A DNA stretch of 64,000 bases, taken from contig CM070874.1 in the NCBI GenBank assembly GCA_036365515.1, forward strand, positions 63,631,583 through 63,695,582. The letters run 5' to 3'. The position numbers and the translations under genes are program-made. The notes below the pieces were generated by a model. The model did no database searches and was not told the DNA's origin. It was given only the letters and a program-made list of their open reading frames with translations. This DNA comes from Torymus aiolomorphi (taxonomy: Eukaryota > Arthropoda > Insecta > Hymenoptera > Torymidae). Below are positions 23,884 to 35,166 of the stretch, in pieces (positions within the stretch are counted from its first letter, which is position 1; each line of letters starts with the position of its first letter).

Positions 23884-24030
23884 TACATACATGACTATAC
23901 TTGCTAAAAACATGTATATTTATATAGAGACAAAATCCATATAATATATGATCGTATATAATCATGTATGGTTATAGATGCCCATGCAAGATTTTCGTAT
24001 ATGGCTATATATGATCATATAAGCCTAGGT
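23466..24030. repeat. Inverted repeat around a CA microsatellite
   Basis: CATGGATTTTGTCTCTGTAT and AGCAAGTATAGTCATA at 23551-23610 are mirrored by CATGACTATACTTGCT and GAGACAAAATCCAT at 23888-23940. The centre contains a (CA)n tract of about 70 bp. Both arms are rich in the short words CATATAT/GACCATA. Frames here translate to Cys-Val repeats and are not genes. Confidence 0.7.
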
Positions 24031-24602
24031 CATATATTTGCAAGTCCACGGAAATCGTCGACGGAATCCGAAATATGGATTTGAATTTCTTTTTTAGCAC
24101 ACCTATGACACTTGGTTTTTCTCGTTGTTCATAGTATATGGAAGAGAAATTCGCTGTTGGTATACTTTTTCTGGATCAACTTATCGCTAAAAAAGTCGTT
24201 CACATTTTTAGTGCTTTTGAGCAATTTTTTCATTGCAATTGACGCTCTTGGAGTAAAATACTTTTGTATGTGACTCTTAGATCCGAGTTTTTAACAATGT
24301 TGGTATATCTTGCTAGTATAAACCTTAATAATGATTTTATAAATTGTGAAATAAATTCGAACGTGTTACTTATTGATTTTAAAATGAACTCTTTTTAATT
24401 ACATTAATATTTAATGTCTTAAGGTTTATTTTTCTAAAAACACTATAAAATAAACAAATGTACGCAGTATATTTTAATTGCTACAGTGTTTGAATTGCTA
24501 CAGAATGAAACAATATTTAAAAATAATAATTTTCTAGTTTTAATTATAAGTCATGAATTTTATCTTTCCACTGCTGTGCTAACAAAGTTAATTGGTCATT
24601 CG

Positions 24603-24838
24603 GACAAAAAAAAACATACAAAATGAGACCTGTCTAGTTAAAATCGATCGAGTATATCCTGAGATAAATCGGTATATGCATACACACACACACACACACA
24701 CACATGCACATACACATCCATATACAGACATTTTCTAAAATCATGTGATTCAAACTTCTAACACCTCTAACCATGTTTCTAGAGTGATTTAACGAAACTT
24801 AAAATTTTACTATTACAAAGCTTCCTCTAGGAGGAAGC
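24603..24838 (+). mobile_element. 3'-terminal fragment of repeat family R1
   Basis: It contains GAGACCTGTCTAGTTAAAAT and CGATCGAGTA, a CA tract near 24682, CCATATACAGACATTTTC and the terminal hairpin GCTTCCTCTAGGAGGAAGC, in the same order as the R1 copy ending at 12354. Confidence 0.7.
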
Positions 24839-26239
24839 AAAACTCATAAGTGTGGGTTAAAAAGTTGTCAAGGTAAAGCACATATTTTTTACAACAATAA
24901 CTGTTTATCACTAATTTATTGAAGTAGAGAGGGACGGTTTCATGCACATACGAATTATACACAATTTTTAATGTACACATAAGTATTTCGAATTATTGTC
25001 GTTCACATGCATTTTTTAGTCTTGCAAATTGATTTATTTGAGATTAATATCCAGCACGTGTGTTTTGAACACAATTTTTTATACACACACAATATTATTT
25101 ATGATTAAAACTCTTGTGAATAATTAAAAATGCTTTATGTGAATAAAATTTGAGACTTAATTTACTGTATACAATAGTTATTTGCATAATAATTATGTGT
25201 ATGAACCATACTATGCTATAAATATGTAAGATTAGTAAAAAAATATTAAGAATTTAATTATAAATGAGTTATTCAAAATTATGTATTAACATAATTTAAC
25301 ATTAAAAAATACTCTCAAAATGTGAAGGTACTTTATCCACAGAATCAGTTTTAGTTATGATACGAACAATAAGAGAAGTTCCTTGCTACGTAACAATCAT
25401 CCTATTAAACAATTTTAAACTTCAGGTTTTTAAAACAAGCTATGCGTCATTTTTCACTTGCTAATGCTCGCTCGGTTGATTTTGCATAATAGATGTTCTT
25501 TTTTAGAATAAAAAGTGAACTGCAAATTAATAATCGGAAAATGATAATTGACAATATGTAAAATCATTTATAATAATTATGCTTGCTTCTCTCATAGTTG
25601 GTGACATGTTAGAGGAAGAGTGTGAACTTATCGTGGGTGTCGGTCGCCGGCAGCATTTTCATGTATAAAAATAAAAGATAAACGATTATTGTTCCTCAGT
25701 TTTTAAAGATCTTTTGAAAACTATTATTAACCAAACAGTTATTGCCCACTTTTACTATACTAGCTACTTTTAGCGCGCTTCGCGCGTATCATTTATCTCT
25801 TTGTTTTTTTGTTTTTGAGGTTATGAACATGATCAAGTTTCATTTTAAAAGTTTGTTTTAAATAGTTTAAATTATACGATAATAACGTAAGTCTCATAAA
25901 TAAAATCATGAAATTTTTCTTATACTATTCAGTTTTAAATATTCAAAGTCAAGAATCCAATCTTCAAAATTCAAACATACTCGATTTTGGCGCTTATTCT
26001 ATGTAGACCAATCAAATGAGCCAGCAACAACCAATCAAAACAGTCTTATTGTGATGACAGATTTCCTCCATCACTTTTTTAAGAGAGGACAATTAGAATT
26101 TAAAGATTGTATTACATAACTAAAATTATAACTAAAATTACATTTATAAATTCTCTCGATTCCATTACCAGCCATAATCTTAGCTTTTCGCACAGTAAAT
26201 TTCAAATAACCAGAATTCACCCCCATTCCACATCCCCCT

Positions 26240-26507
26240 ATGATTTCCCATTCAAAACTGGGCCAAAGCAGCGCTCCACTTTTAGACCAGCAAAGCCACG
26301 GCACGAGCCAGGGCGAGCCACTAATCATTTCATTAGAGAGAGCTGCTGGCTCGCCTCGATGCTCGCGTGTCGGATCGCATACATCCAGGCGCAATCCCGC
26401 GAAGTATCTCACCGGTATATATGTACCTAGACACTCGCTCGCGCATATATGCGCGTCCGAATGCGGCAATTGCATCTCGGAGATGCATCGCCGCGAATGA
26501 CATCGGG

Positions 26508-26551
<44 letters not shown>

Positions 26552-26850
26552 CGATGGACCGGCAAATTATCCGGCACGTCTCAGAAGCCCGATGACACGA
26601 CGTGCGCGCGCGCATGAGGCAAAGTGCAGCGAGAGGCGCTTAGTGTCGGCTTCTCGCTCTATATGGATCCCATCCCTCCTCGCCACCGCGCCCACGGCTC
26701 GATGCATCGGAGGGCTTTATCGACGACATTACGTAGATTACGAAATGGCGAGAGGGAGAGAGAGAGAGAGGGAGGGAGGCGAGGTCTGTCGCAGATGCGC
26801 GGCTAAGCGTCTGAGAAAGGAGGTATGTAATGCCCTGAGGTGAGAAATTG
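26240..26850. other. GC-rich block with (GA)n tract
   Basis: Abrupt GC-rich, CpG-rich composition with an AG tract at 26511-26549 and further GAGAGAG runs at 26751-26770. Overlapping frames on both strands are Arg/Glu or Ser/Leu repeats from the GA tract. It resembles the blocks in the right half and is possible regulatory DNA between the lipase genes. Confidence 0.35.
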
Positions 26851-27763
26851 GGTTAAAATATTTCATGTAAGGGGGGGGGGGTGTCAAAGGCGCTACGCTG
26901 ATGTAGTAGGGCGTGAATTTGATTATGAAGGGCAGAGGGAGAGGTTGTGGAATATATGAAATTAAAGATTTTTTTGTGAAGAATCTAATGATATCATCAG
27001 AATTATAGGTTAACGACCAAACAAAAAAGATATTAACAATAAACGTTACAAATGTGCTACTGCGCATGCGCACTGCGACCAGTCATATAAATGTATTAAT
27101 GTAGCGACAAATTAGCAAAGTTTTTACTTATTTATAAAATCTTTTTTTTGTTTGAACATTTAGAAGTTATTTACAATAAATTTACGTAAAATACGTTAAC
27201 TTAATTTGGCAATAATAAAGAAGCCCCTGGCGGGGCCCCGACTTGATACGGCACCAAACGTACGAGCCACCTTAACCACTGCCTAGATACAGATGAGGTT
27301 CGGGTAGATTAAACGTTCAAGTATACGTAATGTTTTATTTTTATAATTTTCTGGCATATAGGATTTATTTTGTGTTATTAATTCAAGTAATAATAATACT
27401 AGTAATAAGACTACTTTCTTCTAATACTCAACAAAACTCTTAGATTTTTAATGCCTTCAGTATTGTAAACTACATTATAGTTACTCAAAGAGTTGAATGT
27501 AAGGAAAAAATTTGTTCTTTCATCAAAAGATTTATTTTCTGGATTTAAAATATTTCGTATAAGACTTTTTGTATTTCATAAGCATAAGTAACTATGTAAG
27601 ACTTTGTAATTCGAGACATATCTGACTCGTACTAATGGTAAGCACTAGAAAATGGAAACTATGTTAGATTTGTGTGTGATATCAACAATCAAAAACTTAT
27701 ACATGTTTGCATACTAATGCCTAACTTCCCTCAGCATAAGCAGTTGAAATTAAATAGTATATT

Positions 27764-27925
27764 GTATGCCAAGGGCGTAAAGTGGGTTTATTTAGACCAG
27801 GTGTGGGGTTGCAGTACGAGTCGAAGGTGAGCTAGCACGAGCCGAAGGCGAGTGCGTTTGCGAACCGAAGACGAGTACTGCAACCACATGAGGTCAAAAA
27901 ACCCACTTAGCCCTTGGTGCATACC
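27764..27925. repeat. Foldback palindrome, about 70 bp arms
   Basis: GTATGCC/AAGGGC, AGTGGGTTTATTT and GGTTGCAGTAC on the left are mirrored by GTACTGCAACCAC, AAAAAACCCACTT and GCCCTTGGTGCATACC on the right. The loop (GAGTCGAAGGTGAGC, GAGCCGAAGGCGAG, GAACCGAAGACGAG) is itself a threefold repeat. Confidence 0.7.
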
Positions 27926-28019
27926 ATATTTTTTTGTACCGCAAGTATAGATTTTTGTGTTTTTTCAAAACATCGATGATTTTCTTAAACAATCTTGAAA
28001 ACTCCATTCAAAAACGACA

Positions 28020-28135
28020 GCGAGCGCTTTTCGATTTTTTACCGCTCGCTACTGCGAGCAGCGGGCGCTTTTCCATTTTTACCGCCCGCTACAGCGAGCA
28101 GCGGGCGCTTTTCAGTTTTTACCGCCCGCTGGTCG
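28020..28135. repeat. Short tandem array, about 54 bp unit, roughly 2-3 copies
   Basis: AGCGAGCGCTTTTCGATTTT, AGCGGGCGCTTTTCCATTTT and AGCGGGCGCTTTTCAGTTTT each lead to TTTTTACCGC(C/T)CGCT. The unit contains small inverted GAGCGG/CCGCTC motifs. Confidence 0.65.
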
Positions 28136-28210
28136 ACAAGCGGTCACTTTCGGCTCTATTAATAGGTTCAAAAACGCGAAAATCATGCTTGCAGTACAAA
28201 ATAGTACATT

Positions 28211-28571
28211 ATGTAACAAGGGAGAAAAGTCACTCTTGATTCCCGAGGGCAGTGATCACCCGAGGGAATCATCGACTCTTCTCCCGCGTTACATAGTACT
28301 TTATTCCCATCTCAACTGTGGCCACTTTTTTATTTGGAAAGTGGGACCGACGGAAATATGGGGAGTGTTTGTAAACATGGGCGGCGACCGGCAAAAAGAG
28401 GGAAATATGGCCATATTTCCCTCTTTTGCGGAAAATATGGCATATTTCCCTCTTTTGCGGGAAATATCGTTATATTACCCGCAAATGTTAAATTTGTTGA
28501 AAGAGGGAAACAAATCTAACTTTTGTCCCGCTTTTCAGGGAAAAAGTGGCCATATTTGTTGAGATGGGAAT
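28211..28571. mobile_element. Double palindromic element (28211-28293 and 28303-28571)
   Basis: The first part, ATGTAACAAGGGAGAAAAGTC with GATTCCC, pairs with GGGAATCATCGACTCTTCTC and CGCGTTACAT. The second part, ATTCCCATCTCAACTGTGGC, pairs with GGCCATATTTGTTGAGATGG and GAAT. Between the second arms is a tandem set of GGAAATATGG/CCATATTTCC units. A diverged relative with the same order lies at about 37190-37520, so this is a dispersed foldback family. Confidence 0.7.
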
Positions 28572-28786
28572 AAAATATTTTATTAAAGTTAAATGTATTA
28601 TACCAAATAAAATCGTTTACCTTTACAATAATGCGCAAGGTCTTAACAATTTGTCGACGTAGCATTAAACACGTCGAGACATTTATTATTTACAGCGAGT
28701 ATTTTCAACGCAGGTTTTCACAAACTCTTAAATTCGTATATAATGTACAAATAAATATCCACGTATAAATATAATAAGCAGACCAA

Positions 28787-31700
28787 TTAAAGGTTGCAAT
28801 AAGGGGCGTTATCAGATGTCTCCACATAAAATACGTTCACGTCATTGGGGTAACTGTAATGATCAGCGTTAATGCCCATCTCAACGCAAGTCTCATTGTC
28901 GCACTTGTTCTGGAGTATGTTGTGAGTCTCCGCCGGGCTGCTGTCCAATCCCCACGGGTGCGCCCAGAATTGACACCCGTTGTACGTCGCCTGTAGCAGG
29001 GACTGGGCAAAGATTTCAGGCGCGCGAACGTGATGACAGCTGCCGTGTTGCATTGCTGCGAATTTCCCATTACATTTTCGCATTAATCACTGACGTAGTT
29101 AAGCACATGCCGATTTTCTTATATTGGCAGCGATGAGAAGTACTTACTGTGCTTGAACAGCTTTGCGTACCCAAACTTGCGCTTTGTAGACTGTGTATAT
29201 GGCCAGCAGCCGGGTTGATCTCTACCACCATTGATGTAAAAATCAACGTGTCCTTTACAGCAAAGATTGATTAATCATTAAAAGAGTAAATTAGATGATC
29301 TATTAATCATACACCCACATACAAACACGATCAACTTACATTTATACCAATGGTATTAAATCCTTAAAAAAACACATTTTAAAAAATCTATTGAATGTGT
29401 TACGTATGTGAGAAATGAATGAAGTGAAGTGAAAAATATGCGACAAGCGGGACGCGAACCGACGGATCCGAAGTTTCCAATCTCGCGCTCTACCACTGAG
29501 CTAACGTCGCGATACTACGACGAGTGCATCGCGAGCTAGTTATGTTTATGCTGACTGTGTTGTTTCTCGTCATCCACGTTGTGTCCAAAGTCGACGGAAA
29601 CCTCCGTGACAAATGTAACGACTACTTGAAATTTGTATTTCTCACGTAATAATCAAAGGTAATAAGTCTTTTTTTTTTATTTTCTGAAATCACTAAAAAT
29701 TGATTAAATTACCGTACCGTAATAGTAGGAATAGTAGAATGATATTCAAATCAAAATTACAATATAGTTATTAAATTAAAATATTTGGTAATGCAATGTC
29801 GAAATCTCCAATGTAAAACCACAGAGTATACTATCTAAATTATTTAAACAATGGAAGTAAAATAAATTTTTTGCATAGTATGCGTAAAGTACGTCGATTC
29901 GCATCGTTTTTAGTGCGTAAAGTTGAATTTCACACATAGTGTGCGTAAAGCTTCGCTTCTCTTCGCTTTACGCATACTATGCGTAAAATTCAACTTTACA
30001 CACTCAAACGATGCGACGACGTGCTTTACTCATACTATAAAAAAAAATATTGTTCGCCACGCGGGCGAAATCTTTACGACCTCGTGATCAGCCAACACTC
30101 GGGCCGGCTGCGCCGACCCTCGTGCGTATTGATCACTGGGTGCGTGAAGTTCAACTTTACGCCCTAGTGACGAAAACTACTATTATAGGTTAGAAAGTCA
30201 TGTTTTCGTGTATATGCAGCACGATGCATCCTCAGGCTCCGTGACTCATAACTTGCCTTCAGAGCGCTACCACGCTCCTTGATTTCCCACCTGTCCCTCA
30301 GTTATAATATGGAAGTCAAATCTGATTTATAGAATTAAGTGTACTCAATGGTTTTAAACATTCTAAAAAAGATTATGTATATTCTTCTCATATGTCATAT
30401 TATTCTCTAAACTTTTCAAAACCACCCAACTGCCCTACTTTGCACTCAACCTGACAAGCATTGGCTATAACCCCACACATACCAACGGCTTGCCACAGCC
30501 CGAACGCTTGGTTTCTGCTTGTCGCCGCGTCGGTGTGTATCACATCCACGAAGCGGGCACTGGCACGCGACAGCCTCAGAGGCATATTCACATCCTCGAA
30601 GCAGGGCTCAGCGGGGTCTAGCCCTGTTACACGATCGACGACGATGCCTGCATGTTGCAGCAGTCTGCCAGCATGGCCGACTACGTGGGCGCCCAGACTG
30701 AAGCCGATCAAGTGAATCGGGCCCCATTGCTCCCAGCGGATGCCTCGCGAAGTATCAAAGAAATCCTTGAAGGTGACCACGATTCTGTGTGCATGCAGAA
30801 AGGCAGATTGTCGTTAGAGGGTTGCTTGTGGTGTAAGCACAGCGAAGGTGCTGACATGGATGGGCATGTGTAATCGCGTGTGGCCGTGTAACAGAGCGGG
30901 TACAGTGTGGAAACACGTGTGCATATGCGCTTGTTTTACGAGCGCACGTATGTATGTATTTTTAGGGTGAGACTTGGCGTTCAAAGTTCATTTAATAATA
31001 CAACCTCAGAAAAAGAAAAATGTGGTGTTATATGGTCGCTAAATTAAAGACTAAATTCCAATATATTTTGGACTTTCAAACACGAATCTGGGACTAGAAT
31101 TACTACATTGCGGGAGATCACTTGAAACCACCCTATTATAGAATTTTTCTTTCCCTGAGGTGTAACTACGTGTCAATTTTGAACTAATTAATTCCATTTA
31201 ATGAAATATAATAGATTTCACAATTTGCAGTTATACCTATCTGCAATTGAAAAAGGAATCGTAGAAAGATGATTTAAAACGGGTTTCATAGAGGACAGAA
31301 TGTTGTACTACATTGCGATATTAATAAAGTTCATTAGAAAAAATTGTAAACTTTGTTTTTTTAAATATTCAAAAAATCTTATACTTCCGATATCTTGAAA
31401 TTTTGCACATAATAAGATAATATCGTAAAAAAGTTTCTGTTAAAAGTTTAGAAGGGTAAAGAGTACGAAAGGAAAGATATTATAAATTTTGTTTTGATAA
31501 TTTGAATACCGAGTCTTATGGAAAATCACACATTTGATATAATTTTCAGTACGATACGAAGTAATGACTAATTAGATGTGTCTGAAATTTTATCAATTTA
31601 TAAATAAATATCGCGTGTAAACTGACATTTTTCATGAGTCGATCTTTATGACTCATAAGATCTGGCAACAAAGCGTACACGTAAATTAAGTTAGGACGGT

Positions 31701-33878
31701 TAGAGTGCGAATCCAAAATAATTATTGGTTAGACCGCACCAGTATAGTTTCGCTTTTGCGTGTTGAATATTATTATATATGTTATGTATAATAATTTATT
31801 AACTTTTTACAGATTAATATTGCATTGGCCTTTGATTTAATGTCTTGACGTTTTAAACTTATGCCTCAAAATATGTAATAATATTTTTAATGTATTCCTT
31901 GTGTCAAAAAGTATTTAAAAGAGTATAGAGTTTTATACAGTTCACAAGCATTGGTTAAGTTTAAAAGTACTAGATGAGGGCGCCGCTTAACGTTTATCAC
32001 AAAAACCTGCAAGTTGAATGTTTATTTTAATCACATTAAAGTAAAAACGGAAATGCTTTCAAACATAAAATTTAATAGCGTTTATCTTAATCACTTCTTT
32101 ACAACTTCTTGTCACATGCAAACAGTCAATCATATTTGATAATTAATAAGTACCCTTTTTGATAGTCATTTTTGCCAATAAAAAAACTTTAGTTTATAAC
32201 ATATGTTTATGGAAACATAAAATTACTAGATAAATCAAATAATTGAACTATTTTCTATTATAAGGGGAGATATCACTTCATTTTATTTTTAACTGACATG
32301 CATAAAATGTACCTACTCTCTTATATTAAGTGCCACGTACTCAGTATTAGCGGCAGCTTTCTGATAAAATAACAAATTATTACACCCTCGCTGCCAGTCC
32401 AAAACGATAACGTTTATGTCTTTCTAAAAAAAGTACGTGAGTATTAGTAAATAAAGTTAATAGTTCCTATAAAATGACAGTGTACTCTCTAAATTTTGTT
32501 CAGTACAAAGTCAGGCACTGGTACAAAATAGTGAATATACACTATTTCGTTGGCTTAGTGGAAAAAGCGGACACGTCGATTCTTAGTTGAAAAAGCGGAC
32601 ACGTCGATTTTTGGTTCAAAAAGCGGGCATGTCGATTTTTAGTTGGAAAAGCGGATACCTCGCGCCGGAGTTTAAGTTATTATTATTTGAGTTGAAATTC
32701 ACTGGCACTGAAAAATTATCTGGCACTCTGTACTTTATTTATGTATTTTTTGCTATCATTGCTTCAATTCTACATTTATCAAATTTATCTTTTTTAATAA
32801 AGAGAACAAAATTCACTCTCTAAATTTAATTCTGTTAAAAATCATTATTTTAGAGTCTAAAGTCGGGCACTGTCGAAATAGTGTATATGCGCTCTGAAAT
32901 AGCGTATATACACTATTAAGCACTGGATACTCTGATAATTTAGTGTACATACGCTATTTCAGAGTGCACTATTTCGACAGTGCCCGACTTTATACTCTAA
33001 AATAGCGATTTTTTCCTGAATTTACTTTAGAGAGCAGGAATTGAATGATAATAATTTAAATTCCGGCGCGTAGTATCCGTTTTATCAATTAAAATTGACG
33101 TGTCCGCTTTTTCAACGAAAAATTTACATGTCCACTTTTTCAACGAAAAATCGACGGATCCGCTTTTTCCACTAAGCCGAAGATTTATTCAGTGTATATG
33201 CACTTTCAAAATAGTGAAATTAAATTGTCACTAAAATATTGCGCATATATACTAAAAAAATAATGTACATCATGTATTATTTTGTAACAGTGCTCGACTT
33301 TACACTGAAAAAATTTAAAGAGTAAATGTATGCATAAATCTTTAATAATAATAATGAGAAACAATTTTAATCAGTATTCACTAAAAGATAAATTCATTTT
33401 TGTTCTTGTAGCTATAGAAAAGTAGTAACATCCTATCAAAGTAATATGATGTTTCTCAATGTAGATTATTCTGATAACATTGTACACACTACGTATAGAT
33501 ATAAAAAGAATACTACAAATTTTTTGGTTGCAATTAAAATATGTTTACCCATGTAAGTAGCGCATCTCTCAGTTTGTTAATAATTAAATCGTGTCCAGTG
33601 CTCATGAATCCATGAGAAATGACCGCCGTGCCGCGCCTGGGATCAAAATCGATATCGTCCGGTGCGTACCTCGAGCCCGCGTGCAGCAAAATGTTCTTTC
33701 TCGTCCGCGATGAGAAGTATGCCTTGATCTCAAACTCGTCGTACCATATCTTGCCTATCCAGCAATCTAATTTTCTGCCTGGATTCGGCCACTGACCTTC
33801 GACCTGCGCGATCGACGACGACAGTAGCACCACCGCGCACGCGGTCGATAAGGAAATAATTGGAATTTCCGTGCGCAT
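28787..33878 (-). CDS. Secreted lipase, pancreatic-lipase/phospholipase A1 superfamily, complete, 5 exons, 370 aa (lipase B)
   Basis: Seen, in coding order: exons 33878-33549, 32423-32317, 30784-30483, 29252-29148 and 29055-28787, total 1,113 bp, intron phases 0, 2, 1, 1 as in lipase A. The start ATG gives MRTEIPIISLSTACAVVLL, a signal peptide. Catalytic residues: Ser175 in GFSLG, Asp202 in GLDPAEP and His290 in CHHVRAPEIFAQS. Other marks: AVISHGFMS (residues about 84-92), DINVIVLDW and GHVDFYINGGRDQPGC. Exon 2 must end at GA-GTAGGT; the other nearby GT (GTACAT) would bring in a TAG stop. Exons are much GC-richer than in lipase A and introns are long and repeat-filled. Family knowledge: extracellular acylglycerol or phospholipid hydrolase; an active enzyme is expected. 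A possible poly(A) signal (TTTATT on plus) lies at 28682-28687. Confidence 0.93.
29399..29648. repeat. Inverted-repeat-bounded segment carrying a tRNA-like sequence (lipase B intron 3)
   Basis: TTACGTATGTGAGAAAT on the left is echoed in reverse complement by TTACGTGAGAAAT at the right end (29636-29648). Between them lies the tRNA-like sequence at 29440-29510. It may be a small mobile unit that picked up or derives from a tRNA. Confidence 0.4.
29440..29510 (-). tRNA. tRNA-like sequence (71 nt), probable tRNA-derived element or pseudogene
   Basis: On the minus strand: 7 nt acceptor GCGACGT against TTGTCGC (6 of 7 can pair, counting one G-U), a good D arm (GCTC-AGTGGTA-GAGC), a five-pair-position anticodon arm around TTGGAAA (nominal anticodon GGA, one mismatch) and a T arm GTCGG-TTCGCGT-CCCGC with a mismatch. 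The A and B boxes (TAGCTCAGTGGTAGAGC, GGTTCGCGTCC) are close to consensus, so pol III transcription is possible. A GGA anticodon means serine, but serine tRNAs have a long variable arm, which is absent. I therefore favour a decayed or tRNA-derived sequence. Confidence 0.45.
29875..30038. repeat. Foldback palindrome in lipase B intron 3
   Basis: ATAGTATGCGTAAAGTACGTCG, GCATCGTTT, GCGTAAAGTTGAATTT and GCGTAAAG on the left are mirrored by CTTTACGC, AAAATTCAACTTTAC, AAACGATGC and ACGTGCTTTACTCATACTAT on the right. The arms are about 75 bp around the short loop CTTCGCTTCTCTTCG. The core word GCGTAAAGTTSAA recurs once more at about 30142. Confidence 0.75.
30251..30282 (+). repeat. Dispersed repeat motif shared with 818-850
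   Basis: ACTTGCCTTC, then AGAGCGCTACCACGCTCCTT and GAT, matches the motif at 818-850 with a few changes. It contains a small GAGCG/CGCTC hairpin. It is probably the end or core of a dispersed element. Confidence 0.5.
32483..33324. mobile_element. 842 bp three-layer palindromic element in lipase B intron 1
   Basis: Outer arms: TACTCTCTAAATTTTGTTC and AAGTCAGGCACTG on the left, mirrored on the right. Middle arms: GGCTTAGTGGAAAAAGCGGA with three further GAAAAAGCGG(A/G)-type units of about 29 bp on the left, and the mirror-image units on the right ending CCGCTTTTTCCACTAAGCC (33180). Inner arms: AGTCGGGCACTGTCGAAATA against TATTTCGACAGTGCCCGACT (reading on plus). The inner arms reuse the outer-arm words, so the structure looks grown by repeated insertion or duplication of one sequence. 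No coding frame. Confidence 0.8.
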
Positions 33879-34369
33879 GTTCGGAAGAGATTGATGAAAT
33901 AACGATAAATACAGCGAAAAACGATACTACCCACGAAATTCCGATGTTAAGGAGCCTCAAAGGAGGCTCGGTTACAATGGAGGTACTACGCTTCATATAA
34001 TTCTTTCTTTTCATTGGAGGTGTGAGCGCTTAAATTTATTATTATTTGTCACTGATACCGCGGGATTTAATAACAACTTGGCAGAGGGTCGTAAAAAATT
34101 ATTGTTCGCGTGTGTGATGAAGCAGGTGCTTATATGGGCGTTTGCGCGAATTGAGTTTAGATATTATAATAACTCTTGGAATAAAACTTATACTATGTTG
34201 GCGCTTAACTACGGGAATTTTAAAGCAAGGAATCAATTTTCATTCAATGGCTTAGGACACTCATCAGAAGGCGTTTAAAAACTCTTCTAGAATTAGCTAA
34301 CCATAAGTATCCGAAATTTTCTAATCGATTATACATTCATATATAAAAAGCTTCTTTGGCATAAATGCT

Positions 34370-35166
34370 AATTAACTCGACCGAGAACTTTCCAAAATCT
34401 ACCTCTACAAGAAATTTTGAAGCGGTTAAGTCAATTTTACTCCCGCAATCGTTGGACATACAAAACTCATTTTTTCAGTTTTTAATTTTTACGTTTTTGT
34501 TAATAACAAAAGAACCGTGATAGATAGAATTTTTTTTTTAGAAAATATAGGTATTTTAATTCTCTTTCGAATGCTACCCATTCGATTCAAATATTTCGAT
34601 CCTGTCATTAAAAAAAAGCCAAAAACAATTTTGAGAAAATTGAAAATTCGAAATAAAACAAAAACGCTTTCAGTTTTTAATTTTTACGTTTTTTTTAATA
34701 ACAAAAGAACCGTGATAGCTAGAAATTTTTTTTTTAGAAAATATAAGTATTTTAATTCTCTTTCGAATGCTACCCATCCGATTCAAATATTTCGATCCTA
34801 TCATTTAAAAAAAGCCAAAAACAATTTTGAGAAAATTGAAAATTCGAAATAAAACAAAAACGCATCGGCCCAATCAAAAAACGGATTTTTGACCCGCAAT
34901 CACACAAAAAAAAACAAAAAAGTGAGACCTGTTCGGTTAAAATCGACAGATTAGAAGCTAAGATTCAGGCGTATACATACACACAGACACACACACACAC
35001 GCACACGCATACACACACACACACATACACACATACACACACACATCCATACAGACATTTATCAAAAACCATGTATTTTGATTCCTAACACCTCGGAAAA
35101 CAATTACAACATGTTTTTACAACAACTCAAAAAATTACTATCACAATGTTTCCTTTAGGAGGAAGC
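34370..35166 (+). mobile_element. Partial copy of repeat family R1
   Basis: It begins with TTAACTCGACCGAGAAC, the counterpart of the segment at about 11625. Next come two tandem copies of a block of about 180 bp containing AACAAAAGAACCGTGATAG (34505 and 34699), then GAGACCTGTTCGGTT, a CA tract and CATCCATACAGACATTTATC, ending at the terminal hairpin (here GTTTCCTTTAGGAGGAAGC, slightly decayed). Confidence 0.65.

Larger units (their letters stand above)
22127..28786. other. Intergenic region between the two lipase genes
   Basis: AT-rich, with no recognisable gene. It holds a short signal-peptide-like frame on the minus strand (23180-23374), an inverted repeat around a CA tract (23466-24030), a partial R1 repeat (24603-24838), a GC-rich GA-tract block (26240-26850), a foldback (27764-27925), a short tandem array (28020-28135) and a palindromic element (28211-28571). 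A (CA)n tract occupies 23809-23879. Confidence 0.6.

Noticed and set aside
26367..26843. 158-codon frame on plus and matching frames on minus
   Set aside because: Arg/Glu repeat core from a GA tract; no domain or motif.
27225..27310. Possible tRNA on the minus strand (GGCAGTGGTTAAGGTGGCTC)
   Set aside because: An A-box-like segment only, with no B box and no pairing T or acceptor arms.
33730..34014. Alternative longer start for lipase B
   Set aside because: This frame overlaps exon 1 out of phase and has no lipase residues. The ATG at 33878 gives a good signal peptide.
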